From: Cinclus cinclus
Lineage: Eukaryota; Chordata; Aves; Passeriformes; Cinclidae
NCBI RefSeq assembly: GCF_963662255.1
Contig: NC_085046.1
Coordinates: forward strand, 100,891,324 to 100,955,323
Direction: 5' to 3'
DNA: 64,000 bases
Shown here: piece by piece, positions 12,801 through 27,800 of the stretch
Position numbering within the stretch: position 1 is the stretch's first letter
How the letters are laid out: each line of letters starts with the position of its first letter
Notes under the pieces: model-generated
What the model saw: only the letters and a program-made list of their open reading frames with translations
Told to the model about the DNA's origin: nothing
Databases searched by the model: none
Translations under genes and position numbers: made by a program

Positions 12801-15800
12801 AGAGAGCAAATTCAGTCTTACATGGTACAAATGCAAGGTGAGCATAATCAGAGTTTCTCTCATTGATTCCAGGAGTATTTTGGAATTCTGCAACCCCCTC
12901 ATCTGGCCATCTCAACAAAGCCAACAGAAGCTTTGCCCTTGCAAAGGACAGGACAATGGACCCAAGAAGCCATTTAGAAATCTACCACCTATTTAAAAGC
13001 AGTGTAGTATTTTGCTTTGTGTATCTCATCATGGAGGGCATATTTGGTAACAGTTAATACTTACCACATTTCCTCTTTACTAACAGTAAAGAATGGGGAA
13101 GAAGGAAAACTGTCACATCATACTTGGAACAGAAAATCAAAATCAGGGGAACACAGTGTAAATCACACCTGAGCTGTGGCAGTGGAAGTCTCTTAAGCCT
13201 GTCTAATGTAATGCTGACATAGAAAGCAACACAGAAATAAAAACTACCACTCCTGCTTGTTTATATACAGGCTGACAAATGCTGCTGAAGACAGTTGGGA
13301 TTCATTCAATCTGCCAGGCACACCAGGGAACATTAATTCATGTCAGCAGCTCTTTGCACCATCCTGTGGTGCTGTATCCCAGGACTGGCATACTGCCGCA
13401 GCAGGACTGCCTCTTCCCAATTCCACAGTCAAGAGGCAAAAAAGCAAAAGCAAAAACAACAACTACAACCACCACCTACATAACTCCTGTATTTGGTTGC
13501 TTTTACTGTTCTAGGCTGTAAAGAACATCACCTGCTCTTATTGCAAAAAGATTATAAACCTGCCCATAAGCACTGCTGGAAAGGATAAGGGTGCACAGAC
13601 TGAGCAGAATCACACCAGTGCTCAGCAAGTATTACACACTTTGAATTCAGCTACGATTTTCCTACACAGTGCCTTCTCAGGCACCTCCAGGTGCACAGCA
13701 GCACAAGATTTGCTTCCTAACAGCTGTGGTCATTTGACTGAATTTCATTCCTTTTCCTAAGAAGCTGCTTTCTGACAACATAAGTTGATCTGAGTGGCCA
13801 AGACCAAACCACTTCATTCTTCTCAAGGTCAGAGCTCCTTACTCTTACTCTTTATCTGGGTACCACCAATGGCAAGGACACCACAGCATCTGGCTCAGCT
13901 ATTTGCTGACATGTGTGGGCAGCGTCCTAGCTCTGCAACTTCCTTCCCTTTCATATTATGCACACTCACACTTTCTGGACTCTTATCTTAAACATATAGC
14001 AGGCTATTCCCACACCTCTGCAGGTGATTTTGGGTGTCCTGTTTCTCCTTGGCCCTTCCTGCCAGGCCACTCCCACAAAACCCCTTCAGTCCTGTCCCAA
14101 AAACCACCTGAAGTACACTTGCCCAAGTCTGGGCAGTTACATGTCCCACTCCTGATACCTTCAAGGCAGTGGCTGCCAACAAACAGAAAACTGTGGTGGT
14201 GCAGAGAGAAGCAAAGGCAAAACTCAAAAGCATTAAACAGATTATCCTGACACACAAACTTCTCAAACAGGGAGGGATACAAAATTCCTGACATTCTCAG
14301 CTGGCAAAGAGCAAATGGGAAAAATGTTATGCATGAATGCCATTTTCAGATACCATTTAGCATTTAAAACCTTGAGTAATTTTGCTTACATGATTGAAGG
14401 CTGAAATTCCAGTTCTCAGGATTTGCAAGCTGAGTAAATCAGGAAAGATCTATCTAAGATCTATCTACAGGTATTTTTTGCTAGTTAAATTGGAGATTTA
14501 TATACATATATATATAGATATATATATATGAGTGAGCATTTTTTTCAATGTCTAAGAATTCTTCAACTGAAGAAGGAAAAATCTCAACATTTTTTGGTAA
14601 ACCTTTTAAATGTATTTTAAATAGGCAGAAAAGAAACTTTTGCAACATCACAAAAGTGACCTGTGCTTAGCCCTTCTGAAGTTTACAGTTGTTAAACAGA
14701 GGATACAGAAGACACCACACCAAAACCATGACTCACCATCAAGCTACAAGTGGTGCAAGTTTGCTGAAGCTTAAGAAAAAACACATTCAAATGCATCCTT
14801 TAAATTATTTACTGTGCTTTATGCTCATTATGATAATAGCAAAAATAACATATTTGCTTGCTAGCTCTCATCCTCTAATTGTGCTCTCACACACTGCCAA
14901 GTCACCTGTCAACAGGCAGCATGCAAGACATCTTCACACACAGTGAACCACCCCCACTCTGACTGAGCTGTGGGAGACCATCAGAGCTACACTTATGACA
15001 CCACAGAGCAAAATTCAGGCTGCATTTCGCCTGCAGAAATAATTCAAGTCATTGATAGATGGTGTTGTGACACTGTCTCTGAATCATAAGGACAACTACA
15101 GCTACTCAGAAAAGAGGGAGCTATGAAGAGCTGTGGACATGTCATCAGTCAGTCTTTTCCTGGAAACGGAGAAGGTTAAAAAACAAAAGAAAGAGAAGGT
15201 TCACAACTCAGGGTTATCGAGTTTTAAACTGGGCTCAAGTAATCGAGGCCTCTTCTATTAAACAAAATCAAAAGCCCCAGAGTTCAACACAGTAAATTTA
15301 AAAAGAACAGAGATAAATTCTTCTTCCCTAGAAACATGGTGCTCAGACTCCCTGTTTGCTACAATATTCCTCAGCTGGCAAAAGGGAAAGCTGGCAGCCA
15401 CCCAAGGTATTCAAACAAAACATTGTAATTAAAAGCTACTTAGGGCACCATGAACCAAAATATATGCTAATAAAAACATCATTAACCAACTTGCGAGGAG
15501 ACTCTTCTTAGGGGAGGGAATCTTTGCTAATAACAACATAATTGTCAGGCATGTAAGTCCTGAAGTCTGTGGCAACAATTCAAAGCTAATGGGGAAAACA
15601 TGAGATAGGAGGGGGAAAAGTGACATTTGGGAAATACTGGTGTGGAGGGAAAGTGACTGTGAATCAAAAAATAAAGCAAATCTGTTGAATAACACACCAA
15701 CACAAAGCAACCAGGTTCACAGAGACCAGTACTTAGACACAGAGGACAGGGGGATTTTGTGAAGTGTGCTGCCAGTTTATTTCTTTCTAGTCAAGAAAAA

Positions 15801-18800
15801 CGGGAAGAAAAAAAAAAACAAGATAAAACGATTAAGAAGCTCTCTCTCCTTTTATAATGATGTACTATGTGAATTTTCCACCACAAGCCATATACCCTCT
15901 CCAGGGTCTCCTCCTAAGAAGCACACTCAGCATTCACCCCCACCAGGGATATGATAGAAAAGCTTTTAATCTCCATTTTCTGCTGCATCATTGTCACTCT
16001 GCAGCATTGACTTCAAGCTAGCAGCTAGTTAGAAAATAATGAATAGGGATGTGAGATTTCATTAAAAAGGACAAACTTATGAACAAGGACCATGGAAGTG
16101 CCACCACTGTTGTTTCCGCCTGCCTGCTCTACCATGGTAAAGGTTTGAGCTTAACTTTCATGGCATAAGTAAGGCTTAGTTAAATCTTAGCCAGGGCTTT
16201 TCTGCTGTGAAGGCTCCACATCAGCACATAGACACAGCTGGCAGCACAGCTGGGGAAGCACAGGGCACCTTAACTCCAGAATAAGCACAAGCCTTTAGGA
16301 GAGCGAAGCCAAACGAAGGCAATGTTGAAAGAGCAGGAAGTCCTAAACACTGTTCTCAGCAGTACAGAATGACAAAACTGCCAGGCTTCAGCAGTGGAAC
16401 ACAAAGCCTCAACAAAAATTGCGAAGAACATGGGAAGGACAATTCCCAAAGCAGAAACAACACTCAGAAGACACTTTAATAGTAACACTGTGAAAACAGC
16501 AATAGGCCCAGAGGATGGGACAGGCTGGAAATGTTGGGTCATCATTGTTGTTCAGAGGATAACTAGAAAAAAAATTAACAGGGGGCAAACATTCATTCTT
16601 GAATAGCAGATCAGAAGGAGCAACACAAAACAAAGCGATCAAAAATCCCTGATTAAAGTGAATAAGATATTGAGAAGCATCATGTGTTTAGCTGTAATGT
16701 AAAACAGGAATGTTCTAGGACAGGGAAGGACTTGCACCAGTATGGACCTCACCTTGGGAAACTTGTCTGCCTCTGTAGCTTGCACTCAACAGCAACGAAC
16801 TTTGTTTACTATATCACTACACTTTTCTAGTCCTAGTGAAGGACTGGGAATACACCGTGCAAACACAGAACAAAAAGATGGTCCCTGGACTAATTCATGA
16901 TTACTAATTAATGAAAATCTTTAATGTGACTTATCTGTAATAAATTCTAAGAAATCTAACAAGGTTTGTGGTGCTCAGTGCTCACCATAGTTTCACACAC
17001 ACACACACACATACACACACACACAAAAATAAAGGAAAGCAGGTGTTTGAAAAAGGATGAGCAAAAAAAAATTGAGAGGAAACACAAGGGACTAGTTGGG
17101 AAGGATGGAATTTGTGTCCAAGAGTCAGAGCTCAGCCACAGATTTCCTGCCTCAAATGAGGTCTCATTTGTTTCAGTAAATACGAATATTACTATTTTAA
17201 GGGGCTTTGAGAGTCCTTAAACTATGTAGGAAAATAGTTAAATTTTGATATATGTATTAATCCAACTGAGTTTTGTGTGTAAAATGCTAAAAGGAAAAGA
17301 AAAAGCAAGGAGAGCAGAGCAGTGGTCTGAAAAGAGAGAGAATAAGCAAGGAAACTGAAACCATGGGAAAGAAAATGGAACTTTTGCTACCTCTTGCAAT
17401 AATTAGTCAGTTATCAGATCTAGACCATACAGAAGTGGAACAAACAAGATTCAAGGGAATTAATTAGGCTTCAAATATGTTTTTCAAAATCCATTTTCCC
17501 ATGATAAATAACTTACTGAATTAGGAGCCAACAGATTTCATCAGTCATTTTACCTCACGCTGTGCATTGTAAATAAAAGCACAAGCATTTCCTACAATTA
17601 ACAGCAAAAATCTTCTTTGCCCACAATACACACACATGGTATGGAGAATACAGTAGGATGTATCAGGACTGACATCCCAGCCTGTATAAGCATCTCATTT
17701 TATCCCAACCCAATGTGAGCATAGCTACAATTTCCTATGAAGGAACACTATGCCACTTCACAAGTTTGAAGTTGTTCTAGGAGTGTTCATAGGATTTTCC
17801 ATTTCTCTCATATATTAAGAGAAACCTACAGCTCTACAGTCTGTTACCAAATACTACTGACACTAAGCACTAAGGCTATTAAAAGAAAAAAAATTATCAA
17901 TCAGACTTATATACAGTCAAGACGAGTGAATGCCCAAAAATCCATTATGGGTCTTTTCTTTTTTTTTTTGAAAGTCAGAGGAAAGGCTGCTTGATCTGAG
18001 CAATTTGCTTCACACACTTGAAAAAAAATCAAGACAAAAACGCGAAGTGGTTCAGGTTGCCACCTGTAATTTCCTAAATAATAACAGCACACACAAGCTG
18101 TGCCCATATTCCCTGCCCTAATCCAAGACAACCCCAGAGTCACCAGCTAAGTTCAGACCACCCCCAGCCCATGGGCTGCAAGTCAAAGCCTTTCCAGTGC
18201 CAATGAGAGCTGCCACACACAAACCTGATGAAATCAGAGGGGAACTGGATGTTGCTGGGACACTGCTCAAGATGTCTTGGGGAAGGTAGCTGACAATTCA
18301 CACCATGGTTTGGATTTTTTTTTAGGTAAGTGGTATGGCAAGCCTGTCTCTGCATTTTCCCCTTCCATGGAAAGGGAACCTACATACTTGGTGCCTGCTG
18401 ACCACCTGCATTGCAGAGCCTTGCAAAGATTCAGGAGGTTGATACTTATAAAGTCTTCTGATGATGAAAGGTTTAGAAAAAGTACATCTACACATTAAGA
18501 GAGACTAGGATAATAAAAGCCTTCTGCAAACTAACACTCACCCGTTCCTGACCAGCTGTGTCCCAGATCAGAAATTTATGAAGCTCATTCCCACATGGCA
18601 CAGTTTTAGTCATGAAGGATGCTCTGAAAATAATGAAGAAAGATAAATTAGTAACATAACTGACACTCTGAATACGTAACCTGTAGACCTTAGTGAGTTC
18701 TGCTGGACTGGACTGCATTTGGGGAATACTCCAAAACCTTGATAAAACACCTGCAGAAGTAGAAGTCTCCCTTTCCTCAGATAGGACATATGCTACCTAT

Positions 18801-21800
18801 AGATGTATTTTTTTAAAAGAAGAGAAAAGCCTCTGAGGTTCAAAGGGCATTTGTTCATGGGTTCATGAACACAAATGCTCCTGCCATTCACATGTGGCTT
18901 CTGCTGCTTGTTAGCTCCATCTTCTTCGAACCTGAGAAAGAGGCAACAGACAACATCATGTGCCACTTTTCACTTTAACATGAGACCAAGGAACACCATG
19001 GATCACCAAAGAACAGAAAAGCCACCTTCTGGAGCGTACATGGTAAACAAATGCAAAAAAGTTGTTTTCCCTTTCAACTGGGATGAAGAAGTCTTTGTAG
19101 TTTCTTTTATTTTCCATAGGAAATGAGATAGGTCTATATTTTCAAATATTTTTTTTCTTTTAGGAAAGAAGGTTACAAATTTACAGGCTTTTTTCTGTAT
19201 TACAGCAGTTTGTTTGAAAGCTGGTAGGAGACTGCCAAACTCTGGCAGATTTCTATTTTCCCTATTCTATCTGGGTACTGCTGAACCATTTTTGTTGTGG
19301 TAACATTTTTCCTGGCTCATAAAGATACATTTGGTACAATGCACAGTTGTTACAAAAGCACTAAATGACATCAAATGACATATGACTGAACAAAACATTT
19401 CCTGAGAATGATATACCAGAGTTCTCCTCTACAGCCATCTGCAAATTGCTTGAATTTAACAATGCTGCATTGCTTATGAAAATACTAACTAAGGAAAAAA
19501 TAAATGGGCAGCATTTCTTTGTTTTCAGGGTGTGTTCTCTCAGTTGTCACTCTCCTTCTTAAACCAATAAGCAAAACTTCACACCTTCAAAAATAGGAAC
19601 TTTATAGATCCACAGTGACTACTGTTGACTGCAAGAATTATATATTTAAAGTAGTTGAATAATTTGGAAGGAAAAAACCCTTATCTGTGCAGACAAATAA
19701 TACCACCCATGTGAAGCTAGCCTTCACATTTTAATCTCCCAATGGAAAAAAAAAATCCCTTTAGTTTTCATAATTATGATAAGAGAGGAAAATTGTTTTC
19801 CAAACTGAGCAGAAGGCATTTACTTAGCAACAACTACTTGGGGAAAAAGGCTGCTAATGGTTTAGAAGTAAAAAAAAAAAATAAAAAAAAAAATAAAATC
19901 AACACTCAAGTTGCAAACAAGTGGCCTTCAGCCAGTAATTTTATTCATGACATGCTTCCTTTCTCTGTCCATTTTTCTCTATTCATCTCATTCAGAAATC
20001 CAAAATAGTTCTGGAACTTCTACGTGTAGCTTCCAGCTGAGATTTCCCCGTGCATTGAAAGGCAGAGCTTCAGAAGGTACCGTCCAACCCTCTGAACATC
20101 ACACAGCAATCAATACCAATCCTTCACAAATGACTTAAAACACCTCTGACACACATGCCAGATCAGCCCTTTCCCCCCAAATTACTCATTTCTGTACATT
20201 CCATAATAGCTTCCTTTCCCATAAGACATCTTTCTCAAAAGATAACTTTAAAAATTTTCCAGGTCACACTAGACTTAGAAGATCTGTCCCCTAATATATT
20301 AAAAGAAAAAAAAAATCTGAATTAAAATCTACCACAGGACTATTAGGATTCTGATGGTCTGATACATGGAAGCTTAGTAGTTTTTAAAGAAGAAATATAA
20401 ATTAATTATACTTAGATAAAATTGCATTGTTCCTATTTTAAGAAAGGACAATGTGGCACATCCTAAATTTAGACAAAAGCACATCCATATAGGGAACAGA
20501 CACTGTCCATGTTCCATCCCAACCTACCAGGACACTCAACAAAGGTGCTTTAAGGGCTTCCCATGATCTTGCTGCCATTACTCAGCCATGGGATGACCTG
20601 ATCATTGTGCAGATCACAGCCTCTTGGGTTGTGGGGTTTTGGTTTTTGTCTTGTCGAGAGCTTCCCACTTTAGACTATTTTGGCTGTAGGACCTTAGGAC
20701 TTAAATCACTCAAGGGTCAGATTTGAAACCTCACTGACCAGTGAAAACCAAAGTGATATTATGTGTGGTACTTACCCAATAGTAGGACTAATATTATGAT
20801 CAAAGTGGTCCTGGACAAACCGACAAACGATGCTCGATTTCCCGACCCCAGTATCCTGAAAATCAAAGAAAGCATGACAGTGAGTCATGAAGTCACACCC
20901 ATGAGACCCTAGATGTCAATACCTCACTGCATTTATTTTTCCAGAATTTATATTTGACTCTATGTTCTTGTCCTATGGCAAGCAGGGCACATTAGACATT
21001 TCAGAATAAAAGTGAGGATGTAGCTTATCCTTTTCAAACATCAGCCTTATAAGTGAATCTCCCTGGCCCTCTTCCCAGGACTCCCTTCTCTCCAAGACCT
21101 CTATCTTACTGGGTGAATTTTATATTTCTGTTGCAAGGACTGCAGTCCATCCAGCATAGCCATTTACTTGTACAAGCAAACCCTGTGCTTTCCAACACAC
21201 AGCGCATTACACAGCCAAGCCAGAGAAACAATTTCATTCAGGCCTGTTGCACAGCCAGCTCAAGCAAGTTTCCAAAACAGACTAAAAACACCAACATTTT
21301 AGCACTCCAACAGCACTGACTTAGTGGAAATAACCTTTTCATGGCAAGACAAACTAGCCTGCTTAGCAGAAACTCTGCAGAAGCTTCAGGTGGTTTTGAA
21401 AAGGTAGGAATCCAAAGATCTGGATCCCCAGAGATGTGTAGCTCTTCCCTGTGCATGCCATGTTAGAAGTCTGCAGTGCATTACTTTGAAGGCAACACAG
21501 CTTACTCTCTACACTGCAACACAACAAGCTGATTCCATTTGCAGGAATAGTCTTTTTTTTTCTTTTTAACATAGCCTATCAGTAGGGAAAAAAAGCAGTA
21601 CAATACTGGAATGAAATTCAAAATAACCTGAAGGGGCAGGAGAAAACTTGAAATTATGCAGAAATATTATTTAGGCATTTAAGATATAAACAAGTTCCCT
21701 GAAATGCAACATTTTTCAGTCTGTCTGTTTTTGCCCAAAGCCTTGGATGGTAGGTAGAACTTAAATTATACAGGGAATTATCAAGGAGGAGGAATAACAT

Positions 21801-24800
21801 TATCGCTGTGTCTTCCACAGAATTGCAAAGAGCCTCCTTAGAGACAAAAAGGATGCCAGGAAATCAATACTGACCTTTCCAAGACATTAACAATGACAGC
21901 CCAGGGTCCAATCTAACTCATTAAACAGTCAATGGAAAGTTTTCTATTAATTTCATTGAAGTGATTGCAGAAACACCAGATTGTACCTGGTAGCTCCATT
22001 TGTATCCACATTTTAAGATTACTAATTTACACAACACTCTTGAAAAATGCCAAGAAAAGACAATATGGTTTGTTAACAACAAGACACACATAACTATATA
22101 TTAAAAAAATAGAAAAGCAGCTTTTGCCCACACATAACTACGTACTAAAAATAGCATTTCTGTCTCTCCAGTAATCAATTTTGCAATACGTTATGTTCTT
22201 TTGGAGTAAGAAAGAAAAAGAATGCCTGTATATACATTTCCTTTCACCATGATTACAGGAAACTGTATTGTCACGCCAGTCTTTATAGACAGCACTTATT
22301 AAAAAACCATCATTTAAAGTCTCTCATTTAATTCAAAGATGTCCTTAGTCAGCTTAAAAGCCATAATAAATGGTCATGTTACACAGACAGTTGTTTATCT
22401 ACTCTGTTCAATCAATAGGAAAAAAAGATCAAAGAGAAGAGAAATGTTTAAAAACAGCCCTGTAGCCTTTGATCAATAGCAGTAACACATCCTGTAACTG
22501 TTCCCAAATTTTGCCTTCATTATTGTTTCCAGCAGACACCACTGTATAGTTACTACATCAGGATAGCAGAACACACAAAAAAATGAATTTAAAAAGCCCT
22601 CTACCCTGAAATTGAGGATCTAATTATTTTTCCAGATTTTAAATGGTGTAGGGAAACTAGAATTACCACCCACTGTTTGCAAGGAATTACATTTCCCTCT
22701 TGTGGGGACAGCATTTATGCCACTGTGTTCAAAACTAGACATTGACTCCAGTGACCCAATGATGCTTCAGTTTCATCTGCTTCCTCCAGCTCCCCTGAGG
22801 GGTCACTCAGAATGGCAACTGCAATTACAAGAGGAGCCAGGGTCTCTGGCAGGGATGTGACATCCACAAACATGGATTAAAGCTTAGCTCATTTTCCTGG
22901 AACCTCTTCATCTTTCAGTTCGTAGCTCTTACTAATGTTTCATGATAACGTTAAAAGGACCTTTCAAAGTTTCTATTGCTTTCACATCCCACGATGAGCA
23001 CAGTTAAACTTAAGCATATGCCAGGCACACCAACAGCACTCCGAAAGCTTAAAGGCATTCTTACACTTTGCTCCTGGGATTGCCTGCACTACCAAGAGGG
23101 CTAAATATCCCCCTCAAGTAACTGCAGTGAAACCAATGGACTTGGATCACAAGTGAACCTGTTTTTAGGGCAAGCACTGCTGCAGTCAGTGGCTGGTGCT
23201 TTCCAGGAGCCAGGCAATTTATTGCACCAGGGGGGTTCAGCACTCCCAGCTTCCCTTTTGCTGCCTGGAGGATGTAAACCACCATCTACCAGAATATAAT
23301 TAGAGCACAGAGGGGAAGGAAGTAAAATAGAGTAAGTTTCGTACTTAAGGCAGTGATTATCATTCCATCATGGGATTTAAGACTACTTAGACACAGTTCA
23401 GTCCATGTAACTGAAAACTGTACTGACAGCCATCAATCAAGACATTCACCTGCCTGAAAGCAAAGCAAATCATGGCATATGAACATTATACAACAACTTG
23501 AAAACAGCTGAGACCTTAACTCCTACTGACAACAGGGAGCTATCTTTCACGTCTCTCACAGAAGACAAGAAAAGCAGAGTTGTTGTTTCAAAGAAGTAGA
23601 AAAGCATTTGCTTCTCACCAATGCATTAAAATTAAACCCCCTTGCTAAGGCTGTATAAACCTTTTCTGCAACCATCTGCTTTGTACTTTACTATATGGTT
23701 GTTCTCTACATAAACCTATTTTTCTAACATCTGATGGGGTTGATCTCCCTTGTTTTGTTATTTTTTTCTTCAAAGGATTATAGCAGATTTATCAAGCCAC
23801 ATGCCTGGGTAACATTCATACATACAGAAGATTTATTTTTCTAATTTGTAAAGTTCTGCTATTACACCCTCTAATCTGTTCCTCTGTTTTGTTTTACTGA
23901 TGTTGGTGTACATATAACATAAAACACACATGAAAGTATAATATCTTGGCTTATGGAAAAGGTCATGGCAGCACTGAGCAGAATGGATTGGACAAGTTTC
24001 AGAAACTGAGAATATGCCCCCAAGAGTTATGTTGCACTTCAAGGAACAGATCCTGCAATTCTTTAGGAAAAATCCTCATTCACAGGAAATCCAAGGGCTT
24101 CAGCTCTATAGTCTTTGACTCATCACAATCAAGAGCATACCAAGGAAAGAAGTGGCAAGAAATGAACAAATATAAAATAATTATTGTGAATCAAGGCGTT
24201 CACCAATCACTCGAGGAACCAGCTACAGGTTTCCCTTTATTCCTTTTCTTCTTCATAAGCCTCCCAGCACACTTACAAAATATCAGTTATAAACCACATT
24301 GTAGCAAGATAGGCAAAGTGGGTGGGGTAGGGAGAGAGGAAGGAAAGAAGCAATAATGAAATTCACAAGTGAGCCACTATTAGTTAGCCAGAATACGTAG
24401 CTGCAACTTCAGAATCTCCCCGGTCAGCAAAATGGATTCAAGAATCTGAAACTGTATCAGATATTTCCGATAAATAGAAGGTACCAACGCAAGCATGACT
24501 AATTCCAGATTTTTACCCTTCATCCCCGGAACACACATTCTTGTGTTCTTCCAAAATCCCTTACCAGCAGATTTAGGTGTGAGGATTTTAAGAGCACCAG
24601 AATGGAGAGCAGAATGCCACAGAAAACAGTGCTTCCACCCACACTCCTGCTTCCGGGGAGCCACCCCACTTGGCTCTCCTCAGCTCTCATTACTGTAAAG
24701 GAGATGAGACTGTATTTCAAGCTAGCAGCATTACAGGATGCTGGCAACTCATTTGCAGGCAAACAGCAACTGAACTGCTGACTACTTCTGGCTGATTTGC

Positions 24801-27800
24801 AGCAGCTTAAGGGAGATTAAAAAAAAAAAAAAAAAAAAGCAGAAAAAAAATAGGAGCAATATATTAAAAAAGAAAACCATTTCCATTACAAAAAGGCATT
24901 TGGTATATTCCTCTGTCTGTCTTCCCAAACACATTTATCCCAGCAGACAAAGCTAATGCAGAAAAATTTAGTTCTTTAATTTAAAGCTGGATGTCTTGTT
25001 TATATCTTTGCACATAGGGTCTGGTCCTCCAAACACTTTTCCAAATTGGAGGGAACTATAGCACCCTGTAAACACATCCCTGATTAGGCTGTTAGTCTGT
25101 AGCCTTGATATTGCAATAGCTTTTAACACGTTCAGGGTCAAGCCCTATTGTGCTGAGTAAACTGATCTCTTCATGTAATTTTTTTTTTAATCTGAAATGG
25201 AATAAAGGTTGGATTCACAACAAAATCCACACATATGCCTGATACAGCAGCCCTATAATCATGCACACTGCTGCAAGAGCTTTTTGAGTGTCCACTAAAA
25301 AAATGCAGTCTTTCTCTATCTTAATATGCAGGGTTTCCTAAGTATGTGTAAAATTAGATAACCATACAAAAATCCTTTATGACTCTATGCTTTTGAAAAT
25401 ACAAACAAAACAAGAACACTAGGCAGCACTTCACATGAGGAAATGGCACCCTAAGAATGAACACACTGAAGAAACTGTCTTCTGTCCTTCCACTTGCAAA
25501 GTAAGGAAAAAAAAGAACATCTGGCCCGTAACCACCACAGACCTCATGACTAACTTCCCATTTTAGATTTAAAGGAAGGTTGAGACACCCTGGAGACAGG
25601 CACCACAAAAATCTACATTAAGAAGCAATGGAGAACTGACCTCCATATAAATAGGGAACCCACACACAGCTCCTTTGGAAGGAAGTTTTCTCATCAGCTT
25701 GGACAAAGCCAGGATTCAATCAAATTTACAATCTGAATTTTTTAAAATGTCTAAAAATTAAAAATGCCTGTCCCTTAAAAACATCCCTCACAATAGCTAA
25801 GAGTCACTGAGACATCAGCTACAGACAGGTCTCATTAAATCTGACAGGGTTTAACATGAGTAAGTCTTACAGATCAGAAGAAGAACGAGCCCCAGCAACC
25901 TGGATGGTATTAATACTAAGTGCTAAAAAATCCAGAGGCAAAGAAGATATTATTTCAGTAATAATATGAGAAACATTTGGACCTGACAAGTCTTTATCCT
26001 TTCCCACAAGCCAGAAACCGATCCCACAGCTCATGTGGCTTCCATCAAATTCAGCAGGATTTCTCCCCACCCCACAGCAGGAATGCACCTGCTCCTCAGA
26101 GCCCATTTGTGCCAGGATCGCCAAAAGCTGAGCTGCCAACCACCCTAACTTGAGCAAAGGTTCCACAAGCATTTGGTGAGGTGAACCCTTCCTCTGAGGA
26201 TCCCTGATCAAAAGAAAAAGAGCACGACCAATGCAGTCAGGGTTAATTTAGTGTAACCCCCAGGAAGTCTCCCCTGGCAAAGCTTTTTCATCAGGCATAG
26301 AGCTGGAATTACAAACCTGCTCACACTGATGGAACTCAGTGTTTCAGTCAGAGAGCAGTACCAAAACCTACCAGCAAACTGCTTTGAAGCTTTCTCAAGG
26401 CAGGTTAACATCAAGAAGTGCAATTAAGTGCATGCACTAGAAACATCTGTGGTCAAATTTGTCTCAGTGTACCTTCCAGTGAGATAATATCACCTTCTGT
26501 CAGACAAAAAAAAAAAAAGAAAAAACACAGAACTGGATGTTGCCAAAAAGCTGTCCGACTCTCCTGGAAGAGGATCTGCTCAGAGAGGAAGCTGGCTGCA
26601 CCTCATTGTTAAGAGAAGCAACAATTCCTGACTCCCTGTTACATATTCACACCACCGGACGCTCTTGGAGGATTCATCCCTAACTGAAAAATAACAAAGG
26701 AGCCAGTTTCTGCTCAAGATTTCCCAAGTCAAATTCCACTTTTTGTAACACTGTCAGTGCTAATACAGAGAGGGAGGAGAGGTCCTTGTCTTGCTCAGAG
26801 CAGAGATTCACTGTTGAAGCATTAAAGATGTACAGACGAAAACACTTGAATTGGTATGAAAAAAGGAGAAATCTGTCCTTTATGCATTTGGTATTTTATA
26901 AACCAAAAACAGGCACTGAAAACCTTTACAACTGGCCAGGCAAACCTTAAACTTTAGGGCAAGAAAAATAATCAATGAGTCACAGAAAAAACACAAATGT
27001 AGAGAGACCATTCATTCCAGTAGCTCTGTAAAGCACAGCTGGTTTTGGCTTGGCAAATCAGCTTCTGCACATTTAAACAGCTCTTCTTTCCACTGTCACA
27101 ATTGGCCACACTTTTGTTTTTGATTTACAGTGGAATCACCCTGGCCCATTCCCATTACCCTCAGCAGGACTTCGATGGAATCTGAAAATTCACAGCAGTG
27201 TAATCGCATCTCAGAGCTGCTAAATGGTTTGCATTTCATTAGCTATCATCAAACAAATTGCAAGGCCTGCACTGTAAACTATCGCTGGGCTTTAGCAGAA
27301 ATGTAAGCTCAGCTCTGGTCAAGCCTGGTGTCCAGGAGGAATGTCACTGCTTGGGCAAGGTCTGGCATGCAGCACTGAGATATCCAGCCTGCATCTTGAA
27401 TGCCTTCAGGCTTGCCAGTTCTTAACCCAAAGGCACGTGACATGGTAAGGCTGAGTACAGGATTATGGCTGTCTTTTAAATTCCAGTGGAGGAAAAAAGC
27501 AACAAGCTGAAAAATAAATTAAAGCTTTGCAATTTGCAGCCTGCTTTAGTCATCTATGCCTGCCTTTAACATTTTAATCATTACTCAGATGATCAAATGC
27601 AGGTAGCATTGCAATACTTTCCATGTCTTACTAATCCAGTTACAGCTGCTCTGGAAGGCTGTAACAGGCATCTTGAAGAGCATCTAAAACTGCCTTTGGA
27701 TTTTTGTCAACTGTAGGAACATACAAGGAAGAGTTATGCACAGCAGATTCCTGATCGCAGTTTCCAAGGGCAGTATTTTAATCCAAGAATAACTCTACCT

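Larger units (their letters stand above)
8501..18541 (-). other. RAB31: RAB31 intron 3
   Basis: A 10,041 bp intron. It holds two opposed CR1 coding fragments at 10055-10335, an AT-rich microsatellite at 14498-14529 preceded by a GATCTATCTA direct repeat (14447-14469), and a (CA)n tract at 16994-17024. A somewhat CpG-richer stretch lies near 9525-9680, including a CACGTG E-box. The remainder is AT-rich, with no gene seen. Confidence 0.88.
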